IMG/VR virus record: IMGVR_UViG_3300028025_002828
Location: 1-64,000 of that record
Length of the DNA: 64,000 nt
DNA from: a virus
Strand: one strand, 5' to 3'
Shown: positions 63,523 through 64,000 of the stretch, piece by piece
How the letters are laid out: each line of letters begins with the position of its first letter
Position numbering within the stretch: the stretch's first letter is position 1
Made by a program: the position numbers and the translations under genes
The notes under the pieces: generated by a model
Told to the model about the DNA's origin: nothing
Databases searched by the model: none
Seen by the model: only the letters and a program-made list of their open reading frames with translations

Positions 63523-64000
63523 CATTACCATGGGACTATCCCTTAGCATCAAAAGAATTATTTGATGCCTTACCACGACCAGACATCTCTATTCGCGAAA
63601 CATGGCATAGAGTTGATTTACCAGCGTCAGATCTAAATCAAGAATTAGTTAATTGGTTATTCGATAGGGGACTTACTGTCCCCTATTTTGATATTTTTAT
63701 ACAACCACCAAAATGGACAATGCATATACACATTGATCAACATGATGTGTATGACAATGCTGCAAAATTAAATTTTTCTTATTGTGATTCTGAAGGTTAC
63801 AATAAAATGCGTTGGTATGAAGCTGAAGATCACACCTCAGAGATAAAAGGTAATGCTGGAGGATTTTATAGAAACTGGGAACCACATCATGCTTCTATGG
63901 TTTACGAGCACACTATAAAAACACCAACTCTCGTAAATGTGGGCAAACCACACAACGTGCATAATTCAACAGATTCGCCAAGGATATGTATATCATTGCC
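63504..64000 (+). CDS. 2OG-Fe(II) oxygenase-like protein, cut by the window edge
   Basis: At least 165 codons, open at the right edge. WTMHIHIDQHDVYDNAAKLN has an H-x-D pair and LVNVGKPHNVHNSTDSPRIC the distal His and Arg, the order of aspartyl-hydroxylase-like oxygenases. Overlaps the previous gene by 19 nt. The true length is unknown. Confidence 0.65.
   Translation, partial: MYAQDLTLPWDYPLASKELFDALPRPDISIRETWHRVDLPASDLNQELVNWLFDRGLTVPYFDIFIQPPKWTMHIHIDQHDVYDNAAKLNFSYCDSEGYNKMRWYEAEDHTSEIKGNAGGFYRNWEPHHASMVYEHTIKTPTLVNVGKPHNVHNSTDSPRICISL

Overview
The window is a stretch of a T4-like myovirus genome. Every gene I can support lies on the + strand, most of them packed with 1-14 nt overlaps. 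The replication genes are recognisable T4 homologues: sliding-clamp loader gp44/gp62, RegA, DexA, DNA polymerase gp43, UvsX, helicase gp41, primase gp61, ligase gp30, RNase H and DsbA. T4-type late promoters (TATAAATA and the cyanophage-like CTAAATA) occur beside sigma-70-type promoters with near-consensus -35/-10 boxes and 17 bp spacers. The base composition is AT-rich and many small proteins resemble those of aquatic T4-like phages. A 23-codon PqqA precursor gene, with all hallmark residues in place, points to a host that makes PQQ, possibly a methylotrophic proteobacterium; that host assignment is inference.

Layout. 1-12.8 kb: the DNA replication operons, interrupted by pqqA, a small heat-shock protein, a split rubrerythrin/rubredoxin pair, a secreted nuclease, and a TET/JBP-like dioxygenase directly coupled to a glycosyltransferase (likely DNA base hypermodification). 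12.8-22.6 kb: a metalloprotease-like protein, then five genes, four of which (14980, 15603, 16884, 19970) begin with sequences resembling the T4 capsid-targeting peptide with a prohead-protease site, the fifth (20699) more weakly so. I interpret these as internal-head proteins injected into the host; they carry HAD, ligase-like, nucleotidyltransferase, EF-hand and AT-hook features. A Dps-like ferritin lies among them. 22.6-26.6 kb: structural or fibre proteins and a lysis module with an o-spanin nested in an i-spanin gene. 26.7-35.7 kb: primase, ThyX, NrdA/NrdB, a glutamine-amidotransferase-like protein, three 2OG-Fe(II) oxygenases and a fatty-acid desaturase. 35.7-44 kb: membrane, coiled-coil and Cys-repeat surface proteins, a holin, and an SDR-aminotransferase pair. 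44-58 kb: small early-type genes, ligase, RNase H, DsbA, lipoproteins, dCMP deaminase and a second desaturase.

58.2-62.9 kb: a cluster of 26 tRNA genes covering all 20 amino acids, each with an encoded CCA. Embedded in it are (i) an attenuator-like RNA at the head of the operon, (ii) a ~700-nt multi-domain structured RNA (60500-61208) that contains tRNA-Glu and is closed by 16-bp and 20-bp long-range helices, and (iii) a second ~240-nt structured RNA (62162-62403). These RNAs recall the giant phage-associated RNAs such as GOLLD and ROOL, but I could not run a covariance search. The window ends in oxygenase-like genes, the last cut by the edge.

Together the genes describe a lytic phage that brings its own replisome, nucleotide supply (RNR, ThyX, dCMP deaminase, MazG-like), a near-complete translation kit, probable DNA modification, redox and iron proteins, and metabolic genes aimed at host cofactor and lipid pathways.
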